DNA of 64,000 nt, from NCBI GenBank assembly GCA_910588855.1, contig CAJUSR010000017.1:16396-80395 (forward strand). Direction: 5' to 3'. Made by a program: the position numbers and the translations under genes. This DNA is from an uncultured Kineothrix sp. Lineage in GTDB: Bacteria > Bacillota > Clostridia > Lachnospirales > Lachnospiraceae. Positions 17,052 to 25,467 of this stretch are shown here, one piece after another; position 1 is the first letter of the stretch, and every line of letters starts with the position of its first letter. The notes beneath the pieces were generated by a model, which made no database searches, was not told the DNA's origin, and saw nothing but the letters and a program-made list of their open reading frames with translations.

Positions 17052-17651
17052 ATGTATAATATTGTAACAATTGAACGTCAATATGCCAGCGGCGGAAATG
17101 AAATAGGGAGAAAATTGGCAGAAGAACTTGGATATAAGTTATATGACAGGAATATCCTAATGGAAGCCGCCAAAAACCTTAAAATACCTTCCGTACAAAT
17201 AGAAGGGCTGGAAGAAAGCAGTCCGGGCGGATTTCTTTTTAATTTATCCAAGACTCCTTTAGGAGGGATTACCAACAGTAAAGAGCTGTCTTTGGCGGAT
17301 AAATTATTCCTTGAAGAAAAACGTATTATTGAGGAAATAGCGGAAGAAGGCAAATGTATTATTGTAGGAAGGGCATCCGGTTATATTCTCAGGGATAAAT
17401 CGGATAGCTTAAGGGTATTTATTCATTCGGATAACGAAACAAGGAAAAGAAGGGCGATTGAGAGGGAAGGGATAAAAGAATCGGAGGCCGAAAATGCCCT
17501 TAAGAAAAACGATAAAAGAAGAAGCAGCTTCTATAATTCAGTTACAAATTGGGAATGGGGAAATCCTAAGTTTTATGAATTGTATATGGACAGTGGAAGG
17601 CTGGGCATTGATTTATGCGTAAAACTGCTTGCGGAGGCTGTTAAAAGTTAA
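17052..17651 (+). CDS. Cytidylate kinase-like family protein
   Basis: 199 residues. The start MYNIVTIERQYASGGNEIGRKLAEELGYKLYDRNIL replaces the usual P-loop with an ASGGNEIGRKLA version typical of the cytidylate kinase-like family (Pfam Cytidylate_kin2), common in Clostridia. IIVGRASGYIL and a basic lid RKRRAIEREGI are also present. True Cmk enzymes phosphorylate CMP; the substrate of this family is not firmly known. GAAGGGAGGAG precedes the ATG. It stands alone between a repeat region and a convergent nitroreductase gene. Confidence 0.87.
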   Translation: MYNIVTIERQYASGGNEIGRKLAEELGYKLYDRNILMEAAKNLKIPSVQIEGLEESSPGGFLFNLSKTPLGGITNSKELSLADKLFLEEKRIIEEIAEEGKCIIVGRASGYILRDKSDSLRVFIHSDNETRKRRAIEREGIKESEAENALKKNDKRRSSFYNSVTNWEWGNPKFYELYMDSGRLGIDLCVKLLAEAVKS

Positions 17652-17704
17652 TGTAATTAAGAACAAATGAAAGAATAATAAAGAATATTATTTATTATAT
17701 TTGT

Positions 17705-17738
17705 GCGGAATATAGCAATCAACGCAGCTATATTCCGC
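17705..17738. terminator. Perfect hairpin between convergent genes
   Basis: GCGGAATATAGC (17705-17716) pairs perfectly with GCTATATTCCGC (17727-17738), 12 bp and a ten-base loop. There is no long T-run on either side, so termination strength is uncertain, but its place between the convergent kinase-like and nitroreductase genes suggests a shared transcript end. Confidence 0.55.
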
Positions 17739-17770
17739 GTAAGTGTTGGTTGAAATAAATATTTTTTACT

Positions 17771-18505
17771 CTAATCTGTCCACTGTTTTAGCATCGCTTT
17801 TGCTGAACGGTTCATTTCCCTTCTGAAATCGACATAAAATTTCCTTTTTGCAAAAGCGGTAATGTATTCTTCAAATTCTTTTCCCGTTTTCCCGGATTGT
17901 TTTTCCAACATATTTTTCGTTTCTTCTAAAGATTTATGATGATAAATGTCAGTATGGACGATATCGTCTAATTCAAAACGTTTTGGTTTTATCCTGTCTT
18001 TTTGCTGCTGTGTCGGCCTCCCAAAGACAACCATAGAATAAGGGAGGGCATATTTTGGAAGTTGGAGCAATTCCCGGTTGATTTCAAAATTTTCCATAAT
18101 ATCTCCGATATAACAGGAACCGATTCCCATAGATTGAGCGGCAACAACAGCATTTTGGGCAGCAATGACGCAATCCTGGGATGCAAGGAATAAATCCGCC
18201 TCTTCTATTTTGGGGGGTTCTTCACAATAAGCTTTAAATATATCATACCATTTCTGGAAGTCTGCCATAAAAATAAGTACCAGTGGAGCTTTGGCAATGA
18301 AAGGCTGGTTGTCGCATCTTTTTGCCAATTCTTCTTTTAAACTTTGCTCCCTGATATCTAAAATGGAATAGAGAGTCATGTTCCCTGCCGTAGGAGCCTG
18401 TAAGGCAGAGTTGAGAATAATATTTTTTTCATCGTCGGTAATTGGTTCATCGGTAAAAACCCGTACGGATTTTCTATTGTATAAATCTTGAATTGTCTGG
18501 TTCAT
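17771..18505 (-). CDS. Nitroreductase family protein
   Basis: 244 residues. An FMN-dependent NAD(P)H oxidoreductase fold. The N-terminus LYNRKSVRVFTDEPITDDEKNIIL gives the Arg/Ser FMN-phosphate contacts, ALQAPTAGNM the isoalloxazine contact, and GIGSCYIGDIMEN the second flavin-binding loop. The gene is followed by a C-terminal helical extension. Physiological substrate is unknown; enzymes of this family reduce nitro compounds, quinones or flavins. A CAGGAGG box precedes the ATG. Just upstream lies the multi-hairpin element at 18.5 kb, in its leader. Confidence 0.9.
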   Translation of the reverse strand: MNQTIQDLYNRKSVRVFTDEPITDDEKNIILNSALQAPTAGNMTLYSILDIREQSLKEELAKRCDNQPFIAKAPLVLIFMADFQKWYDIFKAYCEEPPKIEEADLFLASQDCVIAAQNAVVAAQSMGIGSCYIGDIMENFEINRELLQLPKYALPYSMVVFGRPTQQQKDRIKPKRFELDDIVHTDIYHHKSLEETKNMLEKQSGKTGKEFEEYITAFAKRKFYVDFRREMNRSAKAMLKQWTD

Positions 18506-18540
18506 ATTGATACTTTCACCTCCTGAAAAATGAAATCATT

Positions 18541-18665
18541 TATTCTCGCGAGCAACGAGCCAAGTGGCTGCTTGCAGACATTTGGCGACTGCCGCGAGGG
18601 TCAAATACCCCGCTGCTCTGCAGCGCTGCAAGTTTGATACCCCGTTGCTTGCAGCGGGATCTTTG
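18541..18665. repeat. GC-rich multi-hairpin element between divergent genes
   Basis: Strikingly GC-rich against an AT-rich gap (18506-18874). CTCGCG (18545-18550) pairs with CGCGAG (18593-18598), enclosing GCCAAGTG/CATTTGGC. Next, CCCGCTGC (18608-18615) pairs with GCAGCGGG (18651-18658). The second half contains a diverged direct repeat, CAAATACCCCGCTGCT and TTTGATACCCCGTTGCT. It lies just upstream of the nitroreductase ribosome binding site on the minus strand and may be part of its leader RNA or a dispersed repeat. Function not known. Confidence 0.6.
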
Positions 18666-18754
18666 ATTAATAGAATATCATGGATTTATTTTATTTGCTA
18701 TTATATTTCCAATATTAAATTTTTTGGTAATTATTGATATATATTATAATTAAA

Positions 18755-18783
18755 TTGACATTAAAGGTAAAAATAAGTAATAT
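18755..18783 (+). promoter_or_regulatory. Promoter of the flotillin gene
   Basis: TTGACA at 18755-18760 and TAATAT at 18778-18783 with 17-base spacing, about 92 bases before the flotillin start codon. A good SigA-type match. Confidence 0.7.
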
Positions 18784-18874
18784 GATATACAAAAGGGAAA
18801 TTACAAAGTACATAAGAAAAAAATAGCTTATTTATATTTTTCTAAAAAAGCTATGGAAAAATGGAGGGAATAGT

Positions 18875-20401
18875 ATGAATTTGTTTGGTCTTATTGTAGG
18901 TTTGGCAATATTTATTTTAATTGTCATTATTTTGGTGACAGGGTATAAGAAAGCTCCGCCGGATACGGCATTTATTATCTCAGGTCTGCGTAAAAAGATT
19001 ATAATAGGAAAAGCCAGCGTTAAAATCCCGTTTTTTGAACGGATGGATAAATTAAGCCTGAAGTTGATTGCGATTGATGTGAAAACATCCAATGCGGTTC
19101 CTACGGCAGATTATATAAATATCCAGGTGGATGCAGCGGTCAACGTAAAAATCAGCAGTGAACCGAAAAAGCTTGCTTTGGCAGCAGAGAATTTCCTGAA
19201 TCAAAATACACAGTACATAGCAGGTATTGCAAGAGAAGTGTTAGAAGGCAATATGAGGGAAATCGTAGGACGTATGAGGCTGGAAGAAATGGTCAGCGAC
19301 AGGCAGAAATTTGCCAATCTTGTAAAGGAAAACGCAGAACCGGATTTGGCGGCTATGGGTCTTGATATCGTAAGTTTTAATGTACAGAATTTTGCGGATA
19401 GCAATGGAGTAATTGACGATTTGGGTATTGATAATATTTCCCAGATTAAGAAAAAAGCAGCCATTGCAAAAGCGGAAGCGGAAAAAGAGATTGCGGTAGC
19501 AAAGGCGGATGCGGACCGTCAGGCAAACGATGCGCGTATAAATGCGGAAAGGGAAATTGCCAAGAAGAATAATGAGCTTTCTTTGCAGAAGTCAGAATTA
19601 AAGAAAATGGAGGATACGAAGAAAGCGGAAGCGGATGCGGCATATCGTATTCAAGAACAGGAACAAAGGAAGACGATTGAAATAACAACTGCGGAAGCAA
19701 GTATTGCAAAACAGGATAAAGAAGTAATTCTGAAACAAAAAGAAGCCGAAGTAAGGGAAAAGGCTTTGGATGCGGAAGTACGTAAGAGGGCGGAAGCGGA
19801 TAAGTTTGCCCGCCAGCAGCAGTCCGATGCTGAATTGTATGAAAGGCAAAGAAAAGCAGAAGCAGAAAAATTTGAGCAGGAAAGAGAAGCCGATGCCATG
19901 AAGGCCAAAGCGGAAGCGCAGAAGTTCTCCAAAGAACAGGAAGCTGCAGGAATCCGTATGGTGGGCGAAGCGGAGGCAGAGGCTATCCGGGCGAAAGGTC
20001 TTGCGGAAGCGGAAGCAATGGAGAAAAAGGCAGAAGCATATCAGAAGTACAACAATGCAGCTATGGCGGAAATGCTTATCAAAGTGCTTCCTGATATTGC
20101 CGGTAAGATTGCGGAACCTCTCACACAAATTGATAAAATTACGATTATCGGAGGGGATGGGCAGTCAAACGGGGTAAGCTCCGTGGCGGATAATGTGCCG
20201 GCGGTGATGGCAAAGCTTTTTGAAACAATGAAAGAAACGGTAGGAATTGACCTTTCGGATATTGTGAAAGCCGGAACTTATGATGCAAAAGTAAACAGAA
20301 ATATAAATATTACGACAGATGGAAGTGAAGAGGGAGAGGTCATAAAATCCGGCGCCGTTGCTGCATCTTTGATAAATGAGTCCGATGGAAATATTGTTTA
20401 A
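18875..20401 (+). CDS. Flotillin-like SPFH-domain protein
   Basis: 508 residues. Flotillins scaffold membrane microdomains. One N-terminal membrane segment (residues ~5-24) is followed by an SPFH/band-7 domain (~40-190), then a long Ala/Glu/Lys coiled coil (~195-390) with many AEAE and KAEA repeats, and a C-terminal region with GVDLSDIVKAGTYDA-like sequence. GGAGGG precedes the ATG. In Bacillus the gene usually neighbours an NfeD protein, which is absent here. Base use is biased to GAA/GCG codons in the coiled coil, as expected. Confidence 0.92.
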   Translation: MNLFGLIVGLAIFILIVIILVTGYKKAPPDTAFIISGLRKKIIIGKASVKIPFFERMDKLSLKLIAIDVKTSNAVPTADYINIQVDAAVNVKISSEPKKLALAAENFLNQNTQYIAGIAREVLEGNMREIVGRMRLEEMVSDRQKFANLVKENAEPDLAAMGLDIVSFNVQNFADSNGVIDDLGIDNISQIKKKAAIAKAEAEKEIAVAKADADRQANDARINAEREIAKKNNELSLQKSELKKMEDTKKAEADAAYRIQEQEQRKTIEITTAEASIAKQDKEVILKQKEAEVREKALDAEVRKRAEADKFARQQQSDAELYERQRKAEAEKFEQEREADAMKAKAEAQKFSKEQEAAGIRMVGEAEAEAIRAKGLAEAEAMEKKAEAYQKYNNAAMAEMLIKVLPDIAGKIAEPLTQIDKITIIGGDGQSNGVSSVADNVPAVMAKLFETMKETVGIDLSDIVKAGTYDAKVNRNINITTDGSEEGEVIKSGAVAASLINESDGNIV

Positions 20402-20467
20402 GTAATGGAAAAATTAAATCTAAAATAAAATCAAAATAGAATTATAAATAGAATTAAAAGTAAAGTC

Positions 20468-20536
20468 GAAAGTGAAGTCAGGAGCTTAGTTTTATCGGGC
20501 GATTGGCTTCACTTTCCTGTTTGAAAGTTTTTTTGT
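20468..20536 (+). terminator. Probable terminator after the flotillin gene
   Basis: GAAAGTGAAG (20468-20477) pairs with CTTCACTTTC (20507-20516), 29-base loop, then a seven-T run at 20528-20534 about eleven bases further on. The distance to the T-run makes it imperfect. Confidence 0.45.
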
Positions 20537-20610
20537 ATTATCCTATTATCTGTGTTAAAATAAAGATTATCAAAATTTTATCTTAAGAATAACAGGAGGA
20601 GTACAAATTC

Positions 20611-21831
20611 ATGGCGAAAAATAAGAAACCTCAGACAAATACCGGGAATAAAGCCCGGACAAAATATGAAATTAAAATGGAAGAAAGGAAAAAACAGGAA
20701 GAAAAGGATAAGCGTGATGCCAAAATGTTGCGTATTGGCTCCATTGCCATATGCGCGGTTATTATTGCAGCAATTGTCATTTCTATTGCCGCTTCTATTA
20801 TGAATAAGAAAGCAACAACGAAAGACGCTTATGTAACAATCGGGAACCATTCGGTGACAAAGCTGGAATATGATTATTACTATTCTTTATTAAAAAGCAA
20901 TTATATGACAAATTATGCATCCATCCTTTCTTATATGGGAGTAGATGCTTCGCAGGATTTGGATAACCAGCAATATACTGAAGAAATGACATATAAAGAT
21001 TATTTTGACCAGCTTACGGTAGACCAGTTAAAGCAGACGAAGGCATTGGCGGACGATGCAAAAGCAAACCAGTTTTCTTATGATGATGCGGAAGATTATG
21101 CCAATATTTTGAGCGGTATAGAATCCGGCGCTAAAGCGGCAGGTGTTTCGGAAAGTAACTATTATACTTCAATGTATGGAAAATATGCTACGAAGAAAAA
21201 TATAGAACCTTTTATCCGTGAGGGATTGTTGGCTGAGGAATATTATAACTATCTGATAGAGCAAAACACTCCGGGTGAACAGGAAATCAAAGATTATTAT
21301 GCGGAAAACGTGCAGAATTTCGACAGAGTGGATTATCATAGTTTTTCTTTTCCTGCAAATGCCGGAGCAGACGCATCGGAAGAAGATTTGAATAAAGCAA
21401 TGGCGGATGCAAAAAATAAGGCGGATGCCATGATGAAGGCACGCAAAGAGGGAACCGGATTTAAGGAACTTTGTCATGAGAATGCTTCGGAAGAAAATAA
21501 AGCTGTTTATGAAAATGAGGAGACAAACCCTTCTTTAAGGGAAGGAGCTTATTATTCCAGCACTCCCCAATCCATTTCCGGTTGGTTATATGAAGATGGG
21601 AGAAAGGAAGGGGATATTGCAGTCCTTGAAGATGCTGACAATAATCAATATTACGTAGTAGAATTTGTGAAACGTTATTATGATGAAGCGGATGACGAAA
21701 ATATCTCAAATATGATATCCAGTGAAAAGGTATCGGAATATATTCAGGGTAAAATGGAGAATTATACGGTAACCGACTTAAAAGGCGAGTTGAAGTATTT
21801 GACATTAGAAGATGCTGCTGCACAGGAGTAA
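20611..21831 (+). CDS. Membrane-anchored PrsA/SurA-like foldase (peptidyl-prolyl isomerase family)
   Basis: 406 residues. A very basic cytoplasmic N-terminus (~40 residues) is followed by one membrane segment (IGSIAICAVIIAAIVISIAAS) and a large extracytoplasmic part. The order SurA_N-like helical domain, then a region resembling a parvulin domain (EQEIKDYYAENVQNFDRVDYHSF onward) and a C-terminal helix suggests a folding factor for exported proteins. No clear lipobox exists, unlike Bacillus PrsA. Catalytic parvulin residues cannot be assigned with certainty, so it may be a chaperone only. GGAGGAG precedes the ATG. Confidence 0.7.
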   Translation: MAKNKKPQTNTGNKARTKYEIKMEERKKQEEKDKRDAKMLRIGSIAICAVIIAAIVISIAASIMNKKATTKDAYVTIGNHSVTKLEYDYYYSLLKSNYMTNYASILSYMGVDASQDLDNQQYTEEMTYKDYFDQLTVDQLKQTKALADDAKANQFSYDDAEDYANILSGIESGAKAAGVSESNYYTSMYGKYATKKNIEPFIREGLLAEEYYNYLIEQNTPGEQEIKDYYAENVQNFDRVDYHSFSFPANAGADASEEDLNKAMADAKNKADAMMKARKEGTGFKELCHENASEENKAVYENEETNPSLREGAYYSSTPQSISGWLYEDGRKEGDIAVLEDADNNQYYVVEFVKRYYDEADDENISNMISSEKVSEYIQGKMENYTVTDLKGELKYLTLEDAAAQE

Positions 21832-21987
21832 AGGTTATCATTATTGAAATTTTGCCGATATATAATATATTAAGGTTCAGGCGTCAAATAGCGTGTTTTA
21901 CGGCATTGTCTGGCTCTTGGACCCCGTTTAAAGGAACTTGCAAATGGACTTGCAATTTAGGGATTTAGGAACAAGGAGGTTATGTAT

Positions 21988-22824
21988 ATGATATTACCGA
22001 TTTTTGGTACCATCCGCAATACAGTAAAAATGGCGGAATTGAATAATAAGTGGGAGCAAAAGAAAAAAAACGGCGGCAAGGAAATGAAAAAAGAAATGGA
22101 TCCCCAGATGAAGCAAATCCTCCAATATAAGGAAGATTTGAAAAGAATGCGCGAAAGCAATCAGATGGCGTCCATTGATGCAAAATTAAATTCCGGAGGA
22201 ATATTAACCCCGGAAGAAATTACTTATCTTCAACAAAAATGCCCTGAGAAGTATAAGGAATATGTGGATTTAAAAAATGAGAGGGAAGCTTACAAAAGGC
22301 AGATGGAAGCGTGTAAAACCAAAGAAGATGTGGAGAAGCTTAAGCTTACAAAAATGAATGGTTTTCTGGCTGAAGCAAAATCTGTCAAAAACAACCCGAA
22401 TATCCCGGATGGTAAAAAGAAGGAATTAATGGAAAAAATCCTAAGAAGGACGATGGGAGTACAGGATGAATATATGGCGTTTGTCCGTTCCGGCAAATAC
22501 AAGGAATTACCTACGGAGGAAGAACTTTCAGAAGAAATGAAAGAAAAGTCAAACTGGAACGAAGAAGTTTTGGAAGATTCAAAGGAAGTAGAAACGGAAG
22601 ATGCTGTTCAAGAAGAAAATAATAATGAAATTCCGGAAGAGAACCAGGGGATAGAAAACGAGGAGGATTTAAAACAGGATCATAAGGGGGAAAATATAAA
22701 AGTACCTTCAAAAAAGAATAAACCTGAAGCAAGCACTTTGTCACATTTGAGATATACAGCAGATGTAACATTTCAGGAAATAGAGGTAGAGTTGAAAATG
22801 CATTTAAAAGCATATATACCTTAA
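21988..22824 (+). CDS. Conserved hypothetical, Lys/Glu-rich coiled-coil protein
   Basis: 278 residues, function not recognised. Start MILPIFGTIRNTVKMAELNNKWEQKKKNGG; AAGGAGG at 21973-21979 fits the ATG at 21988 better than the one at 21982. The N-terminal half is predicted helical and highly charged (EMDPQMKQILQYKEDLKRMRE, a segment LNSGGILTPEEITYLQQKCPEKYKEY). From about residue 185 the chain is acidic and low-complexity, ending in a short more ordered tail. No signal peptide or membrane segment is seen. It is followed by a terminator. It might be a cytoplasmic scaffold or prophage-type factor; not claimed. Confidence 0.65.
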   Translation: MILPIFGTIRNTVKMAELNNKWEQKKKNGGKEMKKEMDPQMKQILQYKEDLKRMRESNQMASIDAKLNSGGILTPEEITYLQQKCPEKYKEYVDLKNEREAYKRQMEACKTKEDVEKLKLTKMNGFLAEAKSVKNNPNIPDGKKKELMEKILRRTMGVQDEYMAFVRSGKYKELPTEEELSEEMKEKSNWNEEVLEDSKEVETEDAVQEENNNEIPEENQGIENEEDLKQDHKGENIKVPSKKNKPEASTLSHLRYTADVTFQEIEVELKMHLKAYIP

Positions 22825-22833
22825 TTGTTTTGT

Positions 22834-22867
22834 AAAAAGAGTTGGTCATGGAGCCAGCTCTTTTTAT
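22834..22867 (+). terminator. Intrinsic terminator
   Basis: AAAAAGAGTTGG pairs with CCAGCTCTTTTT around TCATGGAG-type loop, arms at 22834-22845 and 22854-22865, one G-U pair, T-rich right arm. Ends the unit of the hypothetical protein. Confidence 0.8.
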
Positions 22868-23029
22868 AAGAAAGAAAATTAATCCATCGTACAAAAGTCA
22901 CTTGCACAATATTCTTTTGTGTAATCTTTCAAGCGGCACTGTCGGACAAACCTTTTAGCACCTGAATCAAACAAATGAAACAATTAGCATAAATAATCAT
23001 AAAATTCGTAAGGAAGGAAATGGATAGAT

Positions 23030-23725
23030 ATGTTGGAAATTATAGGATTAACAAAAACATATGGGAAGTATAAAGCAGCGGATAATGTAAATTTTTCTAT
23101 TTCGGATGGGGAAATAGGGATACTATTAGGACCGAACGGGGCAGGAAAATCTACAGTAATTAAGAGTATTGCCGGGTTGTTGCGTTATAATGGAAAAATA
23201 TTGATTAAGGGTATGGATGCCAAAAATCTGGAAGCAAAGAAGGTTTTTGCCTATGTACCGGAAATCCCTGCGATGTATGAAGCGCTTACCGTAAGGGAAC
23301 ATTTGGAATTTATTATCCATGCCTACAACCTTTCTGTTACGGAGGAAGATATAACAAACCTTTTTGAAAGGTTTGAATTGCTGGATAAACAGGATAAGTT
23401 AGGTAATGAACTTTCTAAAGGGATGATGCAGAAGGTAAGCATATGCTGTGCATTAATTGTCAATCCGAAAGTGATATTGTTGGATGAACCTATGGTTGGA
23501 TTGGATCCTGCGGCAATTAAAGAATTGAAACAAGTAGTTCTGGAATTAAAGGAAGCGGGGGTAACGGTACTGATTAGTACCCATATGCTGGAAATGGTAA
23601 AAGAGCTATGGGATGTTATGTTTGTCATGGATAAAGGGCATATTATTGCATCTTATAAAAAAAGTGATGTAAAAGAAGAGGATTTGGAAGATTTATTTTT
23701 CCATGTTACGGATAAGAAGGAATGA
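23030..23725 (+). CDS. ABC transporter ATP-binding protein
   Basis: 231 residues. The cytoplasmic ATPase of an exporter. Walker A is GPNGAGKST near residues 36-44, the signature is LSKGMMQKVSI, Walker B is VILLDEPMVGLD and the switch His is in ISTHMLEM. This is the type that pairs with ABC-2-like membrane proteins. The downstream permease gene starts ten bases after its stop, so the two form one transporter. The substrate is not evident. Confidence 0.93.
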   Translation: MLEIIGLTKTYGKYKAADNVNFSISDGEIGILLGPNGAGKSTVIKSIAGLLRYNGKILIKGMDAKNLEAKKVFAYVPEIPAMYEALTVREHLEFIIHAYNLSVTEEDITNLFERFELLDKQDKLGNELSKGMMQKVSICCALIVNPKVILLDEPMVGLDPAAIKELKQVVLELKEAGVTVLISTHMLEMVKELWDVMFVMDKGHIIASYKKSDVKEEDLEDLFFHVTDKKE

Positions 23726-23735
23726 GGGGATAAAA

Positions 23736-25322
23736 ATGGGAATAATTTCAAATAAAATATCAGCTATTTTCTATCTTTATAGAAAAACTTTTAAAAACCG
23801 TTTGAAAAAAGCATTGAAAAAACCGGTTACTTATATTTATTTTGTATTTATAGCATTATATATATATATGGTTTTTGGTTCTTTTCCTGTTTTTTTTGAT
23901 TTGATAGAAATAAATAATGCATCGTTTTTGACGGCAATTTTGACAGTGATTGTTTTTATTTTAATTCCTTCTAATTTGATTTCATACAGTAAAAGGAAAG
24001 GGCTTGTTTTCCGGGAGCCGGATATCCATTTTCTTTTTTCCTCTCCTATCAGCCCAAAAATACTTTTGCTGTATTCTCATTTAAAAAATGTAGGGATTAT
24101 GTTCATATTGTATTTAATAGTGGCTATTGGGGGAGTATTATGGCTCGATATGCCTGTATGGAAAATGACGGTATATTTCCTGTTTTCTTTTGTCATGGAA
24201 AATGCACTGGAAGCATCCATGATGATTCTCTGTTACGGCAATGAAAAACTGGATAAAAAACAGATGTTTATTGTACAGCTTTTTATGTACTTTTTAATAG
24301 GGGTTTTTGTTGCGATAGGTATTGTGGTATATATGAGGGAAGGCGCCAGTTTCCGCGGGGTAGCAAATTATCTTCATAGCCCGGTCATTCAAATGGTTCC
24401 TGTTATCGGTTGGAATATTGCTTTTCTTCATTTATTGTTTATGGGACCGGAGACAATAAATGTAATTTGTTCAATCCTATACTTTATATCGGTAATTGTT
24501 TTGTTTGTTATGGCTTTGCGCATGAAATGCACCGGGGATTATTTTGAAGATGCTATAAAATTTGCCGAAGATTATGAGACGGCAAAGAAAAAAGGGAAAG
24601 CAGGGGAAGTGGCTTTTGTAGGTTGGAAAAAGAAATATGGAAAGGCCAGTGTTTCTTATAAAGGAAAATATGCAAGGGCTATTTTTTACAGGCAGCTATT
24701 GGAATATAAAAAGAATAGGTTTTTTATCTTTGGATTTTATACCCTGGTATGCCTTTGCCTTGGTATAGGATTGGCAGTATTGAGTTATAATGACAGTTTT
24801 AGCGGATATATTCCATTTGTAATTTTAGGTGTAATGGCTTATCTTACCTTTATTTTTTCAGGCTATCCGGGAAAATGGGGGAAGGAGCTGAAAAAGCCTT
24901 ATACGTATTTAATACCGGATACGTCTTTGTGTAAATTATGGTATGCTACATTGATGGAACATATAAGGTCATTGATTGACGGATGTTTGATTACGCTGCC
25001 TTCCGGGATTGTAATTGGCCTTCCGGTTTTGCATATTTTTTTGATTATAGTAGCTTATGTATGTTTACAGGCTTGTAAGCTCTATGCGGAAGTAATGGTG
25101 GAAGCCTTTCTGGGCAATATTTTGGGCAATACAGGGAAACAGTATGCCAGAATATTGTTTGAAGGAATTGTAATTGGTATGGGGATTACAGGGGCGGCAA
25201 TCGGTTCATTGATTTCTCTGGAAACGGGCTTGTTTGTGTTGATCGGTGTGGTTGCTTTTTTGACAGCAGGTATGATGGCTATTGCCACAATCAATTTTGA
25301 AAAAATGGAAACTGTGGATTAA
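23736..25322 (+). CDS. ABC exporter membrane protein (putative ABC exporter family)
   Basis: 528 residues. Membrane partner of the ATPase just upstream. It has many hydrophobic segments: about six in the N-terminal 290 residues (e.g. TYIYFVFIALYIYMVFG) and more in the C-terminal half (FGFYTLVCLCLGIGLAVL, GMGITGAAIGSLISLE). The motif KGLVFREPDIHFLFSSPI is typical of the large putative ABC exporter family of Firmicutes. GAGGGG at 23724 decides the ATG at 23736; an upstream in-frame start would overlap the ATPase. Substrate unknown. Confidence 0.85.
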   Translation: MGIISNKISAIFYLYRKTFKNRLKKALKKPVTYIYFVFIALYIYMVFGSFPVFFDLIEINNASFLTAILTVIVFILIPSNLISYSKRKGLVFREPDIHFLFSSPISPKILLLYSHLKNVGIMFILYLIVAIGGVLWLDMPVWKMTVYFLFSFVMENALEASMMILCYGNEKLDKKQMFIVQLFMYFLIGVFVAIGIVVYMREGASFRGVANYLHSPVIQMVPVIGWNIAFLHLLFMGPETINVICSILYFISVIVLFVMALRMKCTGDYFEDAIKFAEDYETAKKKGKAGEVAFVGWKKKYGKASVSYKGKYARAIFYRQLLEYKKNRFFIFGFYTLVCLCLGIGLAVLSYNDSFSGYIPFVILGVMAYLTFIFSGYPGKWGKELKKPYTYLIPDTSLCKLWYATLMEHIRSLIDGCLITLPSGIVIGLPVLHIFLIIVAYVCLQACKLYAEVMVEAFLGNILGNTGKQYARILFEGIVIGMGITGAAIGSLISLETGLFVLIGVVAFLTAGMMAIATINFEKMETVD

Positions 25323-25467
25323 AAAATCAAAATAATGTATTTTATAATCATAAAATTGTAAGAAATTTCCCATTTTTCTAAATATAATTGAATTATTCAA
25401 AAGGACGGATTTTGAAACCCGAACAATATAAGAAAACGAATAGGGCAGGAAAGGATGGAAAATTTTT

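Noticed and set aside
19598..20128. 176-codon Phe/Arg/Cys-rich minus-strand frame in the flotillin gene
   Set aside because: Antisense image of the Ala/Glu/Lys coiled coil; no start signals.
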